Shown piece after piece: positions 51,202 to 59,329 of a stretch of 64,000 bases of DNA. This stretch comes from Actinospineispora acaciae DSM 45401. Lineage in GTDB: Bacteria > Actinomycetota > Actinomycetes > Mycobacteriales > Pseudonocardiaceae. Made by a program: the position numbers and the translations under genes. Within the stretch, counting starts at the first letter, position 1. The number at the start of each line of letters is the position of its first letter. A model generated the notes under the pieces. That model made no database searches and was not told where the DNA came from. It was given only the letters and a program-made list of their open reading frames with translations. Where the stretch lies: NCBI RefSeq assembly GCF_000620785.1, contig NZ_JIAI01000002.1, positions 552,110 through 616,109 on the forward strand, in the 5' to 3' direction.

Positions 51202-52439
51202 GTGGGCCGTCGACGCGCGACGACGTCGTGAGCAAGCCGTCCGTCACACCCGCGCCACCCCCCGCGGAGACGGCCCCGCGCCCCGGCCTGCTGGAGGCCG
51301 CCAGGGAACGGCTGCGCCGGGGTGACCTCGGCTCGGTCCCGGTCGCCGTCGGTCTCGTCCTCATCGCCGTCATCTTCTCCTCGCTCAACGAGCACTTCCT
51401 CTCCCCGGAGAACCTGACCAACCTGGCCCTGCAGATGGCCGCCACCGGCACCATCGCGCTGGGCGTCGTGCTGGTGCTGCTGCTCGGCGAGATCGACCTG
51501 TCGGTGGGCTCGGTGAGCGGGCTGGCCGCGGTGGTGATGACCCTGCTCGCGGTGCGCCAGGGCTGGAGCCCGGTGCTCGCGGTGCTCGGCGCGCTGGTCG
51601 TGGCCGCGGCGATCGGCCTGGTGCACGGGCTGATGCGGACCAAGCTGAGCATGCCGTCGTTCGTGGTCACGCTGGCCGGGCTGATCGGCTGGCAGGGCCT
51701 GCTGCTCTACCTGCTGGGCAGCCAGGGCACCGTCAACCTCCCGTTCGACCGGGGCGTGGCGCTGCTGTCCGACACCTGGCTGCCGCCGGCGGTCGGCTGG
51801 GCGCTGGCGGTGGTGCTGGTCGGGGCGCACCTGGCGGCGACCCTGGTCACCCGGCGGCTGCGGGTACGGGCGGAGCTGTCGGTGTCCTCGCTCGGCTGGG
51901 TCGTCGCGCGTTCCGGCGGGCTGGCGGTGCTGCTGGCGGCCGCCGTGCTGGTGCTCAACTCCGACCGGGGCGTCCCGCTCACGCTGGTGATCTTCGGCGG
52001 CCTGGTGATCGGGCTGGACCTGGCGTTGCGGCGCACGGTGTGGGGCCGGCGGATGTACGCGGTCGGCGGCAACGCCGAGGCGTCGCGGCGGGCCGGGATC
52101 AACGTCACGGCGGTGCGGATCATGGCGTTCGTCGGGGCGTCCGCACTCGCGTCGGTGGGCGGCATGCTGGCGGCGTCGCGGCTGGCGGCGGTGAACCAGA
52201 GCTCGGGTGGCAGCGACATCCTGCTGATGGCGATCGCCGCCGCCGTGATCGGCGGCACCAGCCTGTTCGGCGGCCGGGGCCGGGCCTACGCCGCGCTGCT
52301 GGGCATCCTGGTGATCCAGTCGATCACGAACGGCATGCTGCTGCTCAACGTGGACTCCTCGGTGCGGTTCATGGTCACCGGCGCGGTGCTCGCGGTCGCC
52401 GTCGCGATCGACTCGGTGGCCAGGCGCGAGGCCACGTGA
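51198..52439 (+). CDS. Xylose-type ABC transporter permease (XylH-like)
   Basis: This is a 413-residue permease with ten or more hydrophobic helices. The long form is typical of XylH. LLLGEIDLSVGSVSGLAAVVMTLL near residue 95 carries the family motif, and GGNAEASRRAGINV is the cytoplasmic loop that contacts the ATPase. It overlaps its neighbours on both sides (ATGA and GTGA). Confidence 0.91.
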   Translation: MSGPSTRDDVVSKPSVTPAPPPAETAPRPGLLEAARERLRRGDLGSVPVAVGLVLIAVIFSSLNEHFLSPENLTNLALQMAATGTIALGVVLVLLLGEIDLSVGSVSGLAAVVMTLLAVRQGWSPVLAVLGALVVAAAIGLVHGLMRTKLSMPSFVVTLAGLIGWQGLLLYLLGSQGTVNLPFDRGVALLSDTWLPPAVGWALAVVLVGAHLAATLVTRRLRVRAELSVSSLGWVVARSGGLAVLLAAAVLVLNSDRGVPLTLVIFGGLVIGLDLALRRTVWGRRMYAVGGNAEASRRAGINVTAVRIMAFVGASALASVGGMLAASRLAAVNQSSGGSDILLMAIAAAVIGGTSLFGGRGRAYAALLGILVIQSITNGMLLLNVDSSVRFMVTGAVLAVAVAIDSVARREAT

Positions 52440-53335
52440 CCGAACGCTTCGTGCTGGCGGTGGACTTCGGGGGCACCAAGGCCAGCGTGGCCGCGATGGA
52501 CGCGGCCGGCCGGACGCTGGCCGCCGAGCGGCTGGCCATGCACCCCGAGCGCGGCGCCGAACAGGCGCTGGTCCGCACCCTGGACACCGCGAAGGCCCTG
52601 ATCGCCGACGCGGGCGCGGACCGGCTGGCCGCCGCCGGGGTCGCCAGCCCCGGGATCGTCCGCCCGGACGGGGTGCTGCTCGCGCCGAACGTGCCCGGCT
52701 GGTCCCGGCTGCGGCTGCAAGAACGGTTCGAGTCCGCGCTCGGGGTGCCCGCGCTGTGCGCCACCGACGTCAAGGCCGCCACCCTGGCCGAGGCCCGCTG
52801 GGGGCTGCTGCGCGGCGTGCACACCGGCCTGCACCTGAACCTGGGCACCGGGATCGCGGTCGGCGTGCTGGTCGACGGCGCGGTGCTGACCGGGGCGCAC
52901 GGCGCCGCCGGCGAGATCGGCTACAACGTCGTCGATCCGGGGGACAGGCTCGGCCCGCACCAGGGTCACGCGCCGCTGGAGGAACGCGTCGGCGGCGGCG
53001 GCCTGGGCCGGCGCGGACGTGCATACGGCGGAGACGGCGACGCCGCGTCGGTGTTCGCCCTGGCCGCGACCGACCCGGCGATGCGGGCGTTCCTGGACGA
53101 GACGCTCGACGAACTGGCCGTGCACGTCACCAACACCGCGATCCTGGTCGACCCCGAGCGGATCACCGTCGGCGGCGGCCTTGCCGAGTCCTCGGACGTG
53201 GTCCTGCCGGCACTGGCGCGCCTGCTGAACCGCGCGGCCCCCTTCCCGCCCGAGCTCATGCTCGCCCGCTTCGCCCAGGACGGCGCGTTGGTCGGCGCCG
53301 CCGCCCTCGCCTGGGACGCGCTCGCACGCCGGTAA
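52436..53335 (+). CDS. ROK family sugar kinase-like protein
   Basis: This is a 299-residue ROK protein without a DNA-binding domain, so a kinase is expected. The phosphate motif is VDFGGTKASVAA (residues about 9-20), the second is LNLGTGIAVGVLVDG, and EIGYN contributes the conserved Glu. The zinc-binding CxCGxxGC motif is missing: the loop reads LGPHQGHAPLEERVGG. It ends the transporter operon and presumably phosphorylates the imported sugar. Hairpin copy 3 follows. Confidence 0.87.
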   Translation: MTERFVLAVDFGGTKASVAAMDAAGRTLAAERLAMHPERGAEQALVRTLDTAKALIADAGADRLAAAGVASPGIVRPDGVLLAPNVPGWSRLRLQERFESALGVPALCATDVKAATLAEARWGLLRGVHTGLHLNLGTGIAVGVLVDGAVLTGAHGAAGEIGYNVVDPGDRLGPHQGHAPLEERVGGGGLGRRGRAYGGDGDAASVFALAATDPAMRAFLDETLDELAVHVTNTAILVDPERITVGGGLAESSDVVLPALARLLNRAAPFPPELMLARFAQDGALVGAAALAWDALARR

Positions 53336-53350
53336 ACCCCGAGGTCAAGA

Positions 53351-53395
53351 CCCGTGAGTGGTTAGCGTTGCTATGACAACGCTAACCACTCACGG
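53351..53395. terminator. Repeated hairpin, copy 3 (loop inverted)
   Basis: The arms are the same as in copies 1 and 2 (20 and 19 bases), but the loop is CTATGA, the reverse complement of TCATAG. It lies between the convergent kinase and efflux-pump genes. The downstream flank GACCAGCGGTT is shared with copy 2 in the same orientation. Confidence 0.8.
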
Positions 53396-53411
53396 CCTCT
53401 GACCAGCGGTT

Positions 53412-54758
53412 TCACGGGCGGTGCAGCCGTACGACGGCGGCCGCGCCGAGTGCGAGCAGGCAGGCGATCGTCAGGTAGGCGGTGTGGTAGCCGTCCAGTC
53501 GGGCCGCCGGGCCGTCACCCGGGCCGCCGCCGGCGATGGCGACCAGCGCCGCCACGCCGACGCCGGCGCCCACCTGTTGGGCGGTGATGTTGAACGCACC
53601 GGCCACGCCGTGCCGGTCGGGGGCCACCCCGGTCAGGGACGCGGCGGTGAGCGCGGTGTACGCCAATCCCTGGCCGACGGACATGACGACGATTCCCGGC
53701 AACAAATACGTCCAGTACGACCCGGCCAGCGGCGTCCGTATCCAGCTGACAATTCCGACGGCCATCAGGACCAGGCCGACGACCAGCACACGGCGTTGAC
53801 CGAACCGGTTCATCACCCGCCCGGCAACGGTGGACCCGACGGCAACGAGGACGCTCATCGGCAACACCGCAAGACCCGACCACAATGCCGAGAAACCGAG
53901 AATGCCCTGCATGTACAGCGGCGCGAAGAACAGGAACCCGTTGAGCGCGAAGAAGAACAGCCCGCCGGAGAGGGTGGCCGCGCGCACCGGCCCCGAGCGC
54001 AGGATCCCCACCGGGAACAATGGCTCGGGCGCGCGCCGCTCCCATGCCACGAAGCCGGCCGCCAGCACCACGAACGCCACCGCCGCCCCGGTGCCCGCCT
54101 GGCTCACCGCGACGCTCACGGCCACAATCGCCGAGGTCACCAGGACCGCCCCCGGTACATCCAGCGCCAGCACCCGCGCCCGCCCGGCCGCCGGACCCGG
54201 CAGCACGAAACGCACCGCGACCAGCACCAACACGCCCATCGCCGCACTGGCACCGAACACCGAGCTCCAGCCGAACGCGCTGGTGAGGACCCCGCCCAGC
54301 ACCAGCCCGACGCCGAAGCTGGCGGCCCCGACGGTGGTGTAGACGCCCAACGCCCGGTTCCGCGCCGGCCCTTCCGGGAACGTCTGGGACAGCAGCGCGA
54401 TGGCCGAGGGCACCGAGACCGCCGCGCCGACGCCCTGCACCGCCCTGGCCGCGATGAGCACCCATGCCGTCGACGCGACGGAAGCGGCCAACGCGCCGGC
54501 GGTGAATATCCCCACCCCGAACGCCAACACCAGCCTGCGGCTGTAGACGTCGGCCAGCCGGCCGCCGAAAAGCAGAAACCCCGCGAAGGCGATTCCGTAA
54601 CCGGTGGTCGTCCATTGCAGCAATGCGTCGTCCATGCCCAGTGAACGCCCGATCGCGGGCAATGCCGGATTCACCACCGCCACGCTGCCGATATCGAGGG
54701 CCACCGTCGCGGCGAGGACTGTCAATGCCGCCCAGAGTCGGGGGGAGAACGAGGTCAC
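53412..54758 (-). CDS. MFS drug efflux transporter, DHA2-like
   Basis: This is a 448-residue multidrug-type exporter. It starts with hydrophobic ALTVLAATVALDIGSVAVVNPALP, and the motif-A loop GGRLADVYSRR and motif-C region RAVQGVGAAVSVPSAIALL are clear. GTG 54758 is the likely start; the ribosome binding site is weak. It is divergent from an XRE/MmyB-like regulator at 54885, a common arrangement for efflux genes. The substrate is unknown. Confidence 0.9.
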   Translation of the reverse strand: MTSFSPRLWAALTVLAATVALDIGSVAVVNPALPAIGRSLGMDDALLQWTTTGYGIAFAGFLLFGGRLADVYSRRLVLAFGVGIFTAGALAASVASTAWVLIAARAVQGVGAAVSVPSAIALLSQTFPEGPARNRALGVYTTVGAASFGVGLVLGGVLTSAFGWSSVFGASAAMGVLVLVAVRFVLPGPAAGRARVLALDVPGAVLVTSAIVAVSVAVSQAGTGAAVAFVVLAAGFVAWERRAPEPLFPVGILRSGPVRAATLSGGLFFFALNGFLFFAPLYMQGILGFSALWSGLAVLPMSVLVAVGSTVAGRVMNRFGQRRVLVVGLVLMAVGIVSWIRTPLAGSYWTYLLPGIVVMSVGQGLAYTALTAASLTGVAPDRHGVAGAFNITAQQVGAGVGVAALVAIAGGGPGDGPAARLDGYHTAYLTIACLLALGAAAVVRLHRP

Positions 54759-54884
54759 CGCGTCACACTCGCGGCGCGCGGCCGGCTTAGCCAGCGCCCA
54801 ACCGTGCCCGGTCACCCCGTGACTGGTCCTGGCCGTACCACCCAAGCCCTTGAACGCCGCGCGCCGGCCGGCGAGGCTGGCCGG

Positions 54885-55745
54885 GTGCCCACCCGAACGG
54901 AGCTGAGCCACTTCCTGCGGTCCCGCCGGGGCCGGATCCGTCCCGAGGACGTCGGCCTGGCCGCCACCGGCCGCCGCCGCACGCCCGGGCTGCGCCGCCC
55001 GGAGCTCGCCCACCTCGCCGGCATCAGCGCGGACTACTACGTCCGGCTCGAACAGGGGCGCGGAGTCCGGCCCTCGACCGGCGTGCTGGAGTCGCTGGCC
55101 GCCGCGCTCGGGCTCAGCGACGACGAGCGCGACCACCTGTTCACCCTGGCCAGGGACGAGCCCGCGCCGCGCCGGGCCGGCCACCGCGAGCACGTCCGGC
55201 CCAGCGTGCACCGGCTGCTGCAGCTGCTCAACCCGACGACCCCCGCGTTCGTGGTGGGCCGGCGGCTGCAGGTGCTCGCCTGGAACGGCATGGCCGCCGC
55301 GCTGATCACCGACTTCGACGCCTGCCCGGCCGGCGAGCGCAACATCGTGCGGCACGGGTTCCGCGATCCGGCCGCCCGCCGGCTGTACGTCCGCTGGGAG
55401 GAGATGGCCAGGACGGAGCTGGCGCACCTGCGGGTCGCCGCCGGCCGCTACCCGGACGACCCGGTGATCACCGCGCTGGTGGACGAACTGCGCGCCACCA
55501 GCGCCGAGTTCCGGCTGTGGTGGGCCTGCCACGACGTCGAGGGCAGGGGCCACGGCCGCAAGGAGCTGGACCACCCGCTGGTCGGGCGCCTGACCCTGGA
55601 CTACGAGTCGCTGGCCGTGCCCGGCGCGCCGGACCAGCACCTGGTCACCTACACCGCCCCCGCCGGCAGCCCGTCGGCGGCCGGCCTGGACCACCTCGCC
55701 TGCCTGACCGGCAACCGCCAGCGGCCTGCGAGGATGCACCGATGA
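54885..55745 (+). CDS. XRE family regulator with MmyB-like ligand-binding domain
   Basis: This 286-residue protein has an N-terminal helix-turn-helix (RRPELAHLAGISADYYVRLEQGRGVRPS) and a C-terminal MmyB-like domain that in relatives binds fatty acids (VVGRRLQVLAWNGMAAALITDF; LRATSAEFRLWWACHDV). It probably controls the divergent efflux gene. Start GTG 54885 is chosen because upstream codons read as non-conserved Pro/Arg-rich sequence. The stop overlaps the next start (ATGA). Confidence 0.9.
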   Translation: MPTRTELSHFLRSRRGRIRPEDVGLAATGRRRTPGLRRPELAHLAGISADYYVRLEQGRGVRPSTGVLESLAAALGLSDDERDHLFTLARDEPAPRRAGHREHVRPSVHRLLQLLNPTTPAFVVGRRLQVLAWNGMAAALITDFDACPAGERNIVRHGFRDPAARRLYVRWEEMARTELAHLRVAAGRYPDDPVITALVDELRATSAEFRLWWACHDVEGRGHGRKELDHPLVGRLTLDYESLAVPGAPDQHLVTYTAPAGSPSAAGLDHLACLTGNRQRPARMHR

Positions 55746-56119
55746 GCGAGTCCGACCCCGTGCTGGACGGCGCGCTGGGCAGGTTGCGCGCGCTGTGCAT
55801 GGCGCTGCCGGAGGCCACCGAGCGGCTCAGCCACGGCGAGCCGACCTGGTTCGTGCGCGGCAGGAAGGTGTTCGTGATGTTCGCCGGCCGCCACCACGAC
55901 GACCGGGTGGCGTTCTGGTGCAAGGCCAACGCCGAGGACCGCGACGCGCTGGTCGCCGAGGACGGCGGCCGCTTCTTCGTGCCTCCCTACGTCGGTGTCC
56001 GGGGTTGGCTGGGGGTGTACCTGGACGTCGGCACGGTGGACTGGACGGAGGTCGACGAGATCGTCCGGGACGCCTACCGGCTGATCGCCCCGAAGAAGCT
56101 GGCCGCCCTGCTCGACTAG
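55742..56119 (+). CDS. MmcQ/YjbR family DNA-binding-fold protein
   Basis: This is a 125-residue YjbR (CyaY-like fold) protein. The characteristic parts are ALPEATERLSHGEPTWFVRGRKVFVMF and FFVPPYVGVRGWLGVYLD. Such proteins are widespread, and their role is unresolved. It is coupled to the XRE/MmyB gene and followed by a long palindromic element. Confidence 0.9.
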   Translation: MSESDPVLDGALGRLRALCMALPEATERLSHGEPTWFVRGRKVFVMFAGRHHDDRVAFWCKANAEDRDALVAEDGGRFFVPPYVGVRGWLGVYLDVGTVDWTEVDEIVRDAYRLIAPKKLAALLD

Positions 56120-56284
56120 GCCGTGCTTAAGAAGTCCAGGGCGATGGGCTTCGTGATCCAGGTGGCTCATGGCAAGGCGGAGGTGAGCCCGGGTACCGGG
56201 GTTGTACCCGGGCTTGCCTCCAACGCCGCCAGGGGCCGCCTGGGCGCGAAGACCGCGATCAGGGGCTTCTTAAACATGGCCTAG
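56117..56284. repeat. 168-base long imperfect palindrome (MITE-like or double terminator)
   Basis: The left end CTAGGCCGTGCTTAAGAAG is the near-perfect inverse of the right end (CTTCTTAAACATGGCCTAG). The centre holds GCCCGGGTACC and GTACCCGGGC, which also pair. The element spans the whole gap between the convergent YjbR and multicopper oxidase genes, and both stop codons fall inside its ends. One strand is open over about 53 codons, but no ribosome binding site is seen. Confidence 0.7.
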
Positions 56285-57831
56285 GCGCCGGCCCCGGTCG
56301 GGGCGATGACGCACATCATGGCCATGTCCTCGTGTTCGAGGTTGTGGCAGTGCATGACGTAGCGGCCGGGATAGTCGGTGAACCGCACGGCCAGCGTGAC
56401 CTGCTCGGCGGGGCGCAGGTCCACGGTGTCCTTCCAGCCGGTGTCGCCGGGGCCGGGACCGTGGGCGCCCCTCCCGACCACCTGGAACGGATCCAGGTGC
56501 AGGTGCACGGGGTGGTGCAGGTCGGAGTAGACCCGCCACAGCTCCACCTCGCCGAGCGCCGGCGCGGCGTCGGTCCTGGCCGGGTCGAAGCGCTGGCCGT
56601 TGATCATCCAGTTGGTGTCGGTGCCCCGGCCGGGCTTCGGGACCGCGCCCCGGGTGATCTGCCAGTCCCGGCGCACCGCCCCCTCGGCGGGGCGGAGCTG
56701 CTCGATCTCGGTGAGCTGGCGCGGCACCGACGAGTCGTCGCGGGCGCGCCGGGCCACCCGGAAGCGCATGACCAGCCCGGCCGGCCCGGTCTCCAGCCGG
56801 TTGACCAGCGTCACCTCGGTGCCGACCGGGTACTCGGCGAAGTCGACCACCATGTCGAACCGCTCGCCGGGCGCGATGTCGAACTCGACGTGCCGCATCG
56901 GGCGGGCGAGCAGGCCGCCGTCGGACCCGATCTGGGTGAACCGTCCGCCGGGCTCCAGCGCGAGCCGGTAGCGGCGGGCGTTCGAGGCGTTGAGCAGGCG
57001 CAGCCGGTAGCGGGCCGCGTCCACCTCGGCGACCGGCCAGGGCGCGCCGTTGACCAGGATCACGTCGCCGAGCACGCCCTCCATCCAGGCAGGCTCCACC
57101 CCCGGGACGGCACGCAGCGACGGGTCCACCGAGGGGTAGCTGAACTGGCCGTCGGCGGTGAACGCGCGGTCGCAGATGAGCAGCGGCAGCTCACGGTCGC
57201 CGCGCGGCAGCGGCAGCGCGTCCTCCTCGGCGTCGCGGACCAGGTGGAACCCGGCCAGTCCCCGGTAGACCTGCGGGCCGGTGAAGTCCATCCGGTGGTC
57301 GTGGTACCAGAGCGTGGCGGCCCGCTGCCGCATCGGGTAGGCGTACTCCCGGCTGCCGACCCTCAGGTCGCCGGGCATCGAGTGCCCGGTGGGCCGCCAG
57401 CCGGGCGGCACCACCAGGTCCAGCGGCCAGCCGTCGCTGTCGTGCGGGGTGTGCCCGCCGTGCAGGTGGGTGGCCGTCGGCACCGGCAGCCGGTTGTGGT
57501 GCGTCACGGTGACCGGCTCCCCGGACCGGGTCTCCACCGTCGGGCCGGGAAAGACGCCGTCGTAGCCCAGGATCCGGGTGCGCCGGCCGGGCAGGATCTC
57601 CACCTCGGCCACCCGCTGCACGATGTCGATGCGCCCGTTCACCGGCCGGCGGACCGGCGGGACGGGCAGCGGCACGGTGAACGGTTCGGGCAGCGGCACG
57701 GCGCTGCGCACCAGGGCGGCGGTCTGGCCGGGCGGGTTGCCGGACCCGAGCAGCGCGTAGCCGCCCAGCCCGGCGACCGCCGCCGCGCCGCCGGCCAACC
57801 CCAGGAACCGCCGCCGGTTCGGCCGGCTCAC
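56281..57831 (-). CDS. Tat-exported multicopper oxidase
   Basis: This is a 516-residue three-domain multicopper oxidase (CotA/bilirubin oxidase/FtsP type). The N-terminus has a twin-arginine signal (RRRFLGLAGG) and a hydrophobic stretch, so it is exported folded with copper. The four copper motifs are HLHGGH, WYHDH, HPVHLHLDPF and HCHNLEHEDMAM (with the type 1 Cys and a Met ligand). It oxidises phenols, metals or pigments extracellularly. The GTG start overlaps the stop of the membrane protein gene upstream. Confidence 0.93.
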   Translation of the reverse strand: MSRPNRRRFLGLAGGAAAVAGLGGYALLGSGNPPGQTAALVRSAVPLPEPFTVPLPVPPVRRPVNGRIDIVQRVAEVEILPGRRTRILGYDGVFPGPTVETRSGEPVTVTHHNRLPVPTATHLHGGHTPHDSDGWPLDLVVPPGWRPTGHSMPGDLRVGSREYAYPMRQRAATLWYHDHRMDFTGPQVYRGLAGFHLVRDAEEDALPLPRGDRELPLLICDRAFTADGQFSYPSVDPSLRAVPGVEPAWMEGVLGDVILVNGAPWPVAEVDAARYRLRLLNASNARRYRLALEPGGRFTQIGSDGGLLARPMRHVEFDIAPGERFDMVVDFAEYPVGTEVTLVNRLETGPAGLVMRFRVARRARDDSSVPRQLTEIEQLRPAEGAVRRDWQITRGAVPKPGRGTDTNWMINGQRFDPARTDAAPALGEVELWRVYSDLHHPVHLHLDPFQVVGRGAHGPGPGDTGWKDTVDLRPAEQVTLAVRFTDYPGRYVMHCHNLEHEDMAMMCVIAPTGAGA

Positions 57832-58232
57832 CGGGACGCACCCGGGCGCCAGGCGGCGACGACCATCGCGCTGGTCGCGGCCACCAGCGCTATCCCCAGC
57901 GCCACGTGCAGCGGGACGATGCGCTCGAACCCGGACCGGAACTGCAGCACCGTTCCCCCGAGCAACGCGACCGACACCGGGACCGGCCACAACCGGCCCC
58001 CGGCGATCCAGTGGACCAGCGCCGCCAGGAGCACCGCCGCCGCCGCGTAGGCCACGAAGGCGGCGTTCTGGGAGTGCTGCTTGAGCGCGGTGAAGTCCCC
58101 GCCGATGTACCGGCTGGCGAGCAGCCCCTGGCCGAGCACGGTGATCAGCAGCACCGCGACCCCGACGCGCAGCGCCCACAGCGCGGCTCGGGCGACCTGG
58201 GACCTGGTCGATCGTGCCTGGTTAACCGTCAT
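57828..58232 (-). CDS. Small four-helix membrane protein
   Basis: This is a 134-residue protein with four predicted transmembrane helices. The single conserved-looking histidines (HSQ near residue 53, VHW near 72, PLHVALG near 105) could bind haem or copper, but this is speculative. It is encoded first in a two-gene operon with the multicopper oxidase, with overlapping codons, so a role in electron transfer or copper supply to the oxidase is plausible. Divergent from a PadR gene. Confidence 0.75.
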   Translation of the reverse strand: MTVNQARSTRSQVARAALWALRVGVAVLLITVLGQGLLASRYIGGDFTALKQHSQNAAFVAYAAAAVLLAALVHWIAGGRLWPVPVSVALLGGTVLQFRSGFERIVPLHVALGIALVAATSAMVVAAWRPGASR

Positions 58233-58246
58233 GTCCGGCAACCTAT

Positions 58247-58269
58247 ATGTAGACAGTCTGCGTATACAT
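58247..58269. promoter_or_regulatory. Candidate PadR operator
   Basis: ATGTA and TACAT flank a 13-base spacer (58247-58269), and AGACAGTCT (58251-58259) is a perfect small palindrome inside it. This AT-rich stretch lies between the oxidase operon and the divergent PadR gene, where a PadR regulator usually binds. Confidence 0.45.
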
Positions 58270-58319
58270 CGATATTTCCGCTGACCGACCCACACGCCTG
58301 ACAGATAGACTCCCTACCT

Positions 58320-58661
58320 ATGAAACCGGACGGCGTGCGCGGGCACCTGGACGCGCTGATCCTGGCCGTGCTCGAGCGGGGGCCGCTGCACGGCTACGCG
58401 GTGATCGAAGCGCTGCAACGGCGCAGCGGCGGCGCGCTGGACCTGCCCACCGGCACCGTCTACCCGGCGCTGCGCCGGCTGGAGGCGTCCAGGTGGATCT
58501 CCGGCAGCTGGAGCACGGTCGGCGGCCGCCGTCGCCGCACCTACCAGCTGACCAGGGCGGGCCGGCACGCGCTGTCCGGCCAGCGCGCCGAGTGGCGGGA
58601 GTTCCACCGGGTCATCGACGGGTTCCTCGGGGGTGACCGGTGGCAGGTGCCCGCGCCGTGA
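58320..58661 (+). CDS. PadR family transcriptional regulator (short form)
   Basis: This is a 113-residue PadR-s2 type winged-helix regulator: LDALILAVLERGPLHGYAVIEAL, TVYPALRRLEASRWI and a short C-terminal helix. It overlaps the following membrane protein gene (GTGA), an arrangement often seen for PadR genes with a regulated membrane protein. It is divergent from the multicopper oxidase operon, which it may also repress. Confidence 0.92.
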   Translation: MKPDGVRGHLDALILAVLERGPLHGYAVIEALQRRSGGALDLPTGTVYPALRRLEASRWISGSWSTVGGRRRRTYQLTRAGRHALSGQRAEWREFHRVIDGFLGGDRWQVPAP

Positions 58662-59329
58662 CGCCGGACCCGGTCGAGGACCTGCTCACCGATCTCGACG
58701 CCGAGCTTCTCGGCCCGCGCCGGGAACGCCGCACCCTGATCGCCGAGGCCCGCGACGGCCTGTCCGACGCCGTGTCCGGCTACCTGGGCGCGGGGATGAC
58801 GCTCGTCGAGGCGAAGGCGCGCGCCGCGGCCGACTTCGGCACCGTCCCCCAGCTGCGCGACGCCTACCAGGATGTGCTGGTCCGCGCGCTGGGGCGCCGG
58901 CTGCTGCTGCCGCTGGTCGCGATGGGCTTCGGGAGCCCGCTGTGGGACCTGATGTTCGCCACCTCGGGATCGGCCGACCGCCCGGCCGGGCCGGCGTGGC
59001 TGTGCTCGGTCCACGACGTGGTGAACGGCGGCGCGGTGCTGGTCGCCGCCGTCGGCTGGGTGTTGCTCCGGCTGGCGGCCAGGCGCGGCCGCTCGCCCCG
59101 GGCCGTGGTGCTCGGCCTGGCGGGGAGCTGCGCGTTCGCCGTGCTGGCGCACCTGGTGGCCGCGGCGGCACTGCTGCTGCCCCAGCTGCCGTTCGTGCGA
59201 CGGGTGGCGCTGGAGGCGCCGCTGGCACCGGTGGTGGTGCTGATGTGCGCCTCGGTGTGCGTGCTGGCGGTGCGGACGACGCTGTACGCCGGCTCCGTCT
59301 GCCGGCCGGGACGCGGGCTCAGCCGGTGA
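58658..59329 (+). CDS. Membrane protein with permease-prefix (DUF1700-like) N-terminus
   Basis: This is a 223-residue protein. Residues 1-75 form the helical HAAS/permease-prefix module (DLLTDLDAELLGPRRERRTLIAEARDGL) that commonly partners PadR regulators. Four hydrophobic segments follow. GTG 58658 overlaps the PadR stop. HAAS-type modules are thought to interact with PadR regulators, so this may be a membrane sensor. The 3' end overlaps the convergent dapA-like gene by 11 bases. Confidence 0.82.
   Translation: MTPDPVEDLLTDLDAELLGPRRERRTLIAEARDGLSDAVSGYLGAGMTLVEAKARAAADFGTVPQLRDAYQDVLVRALGRRLLLPLVAMGFGSPLWDLMFATSGSADRPAGPAWLCSVHDVVNGGAVLVAAVGWVLLRLAARRGRSPRAVVLGLAGSCAFAVLAHLVAAAALLLPQLPFVRRVALEAPLAPVVVLMCASVCVLAVRTTLYAGSVCRPGRGLSR

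Noticed and set aside
54759..55739. N-terminal extension of the DHA2 transporter over the XRE/MmyB gene
   Set aside because: Shadow of the divergent regulator gene. The transporter's first helix follows directly after GTG 54758.
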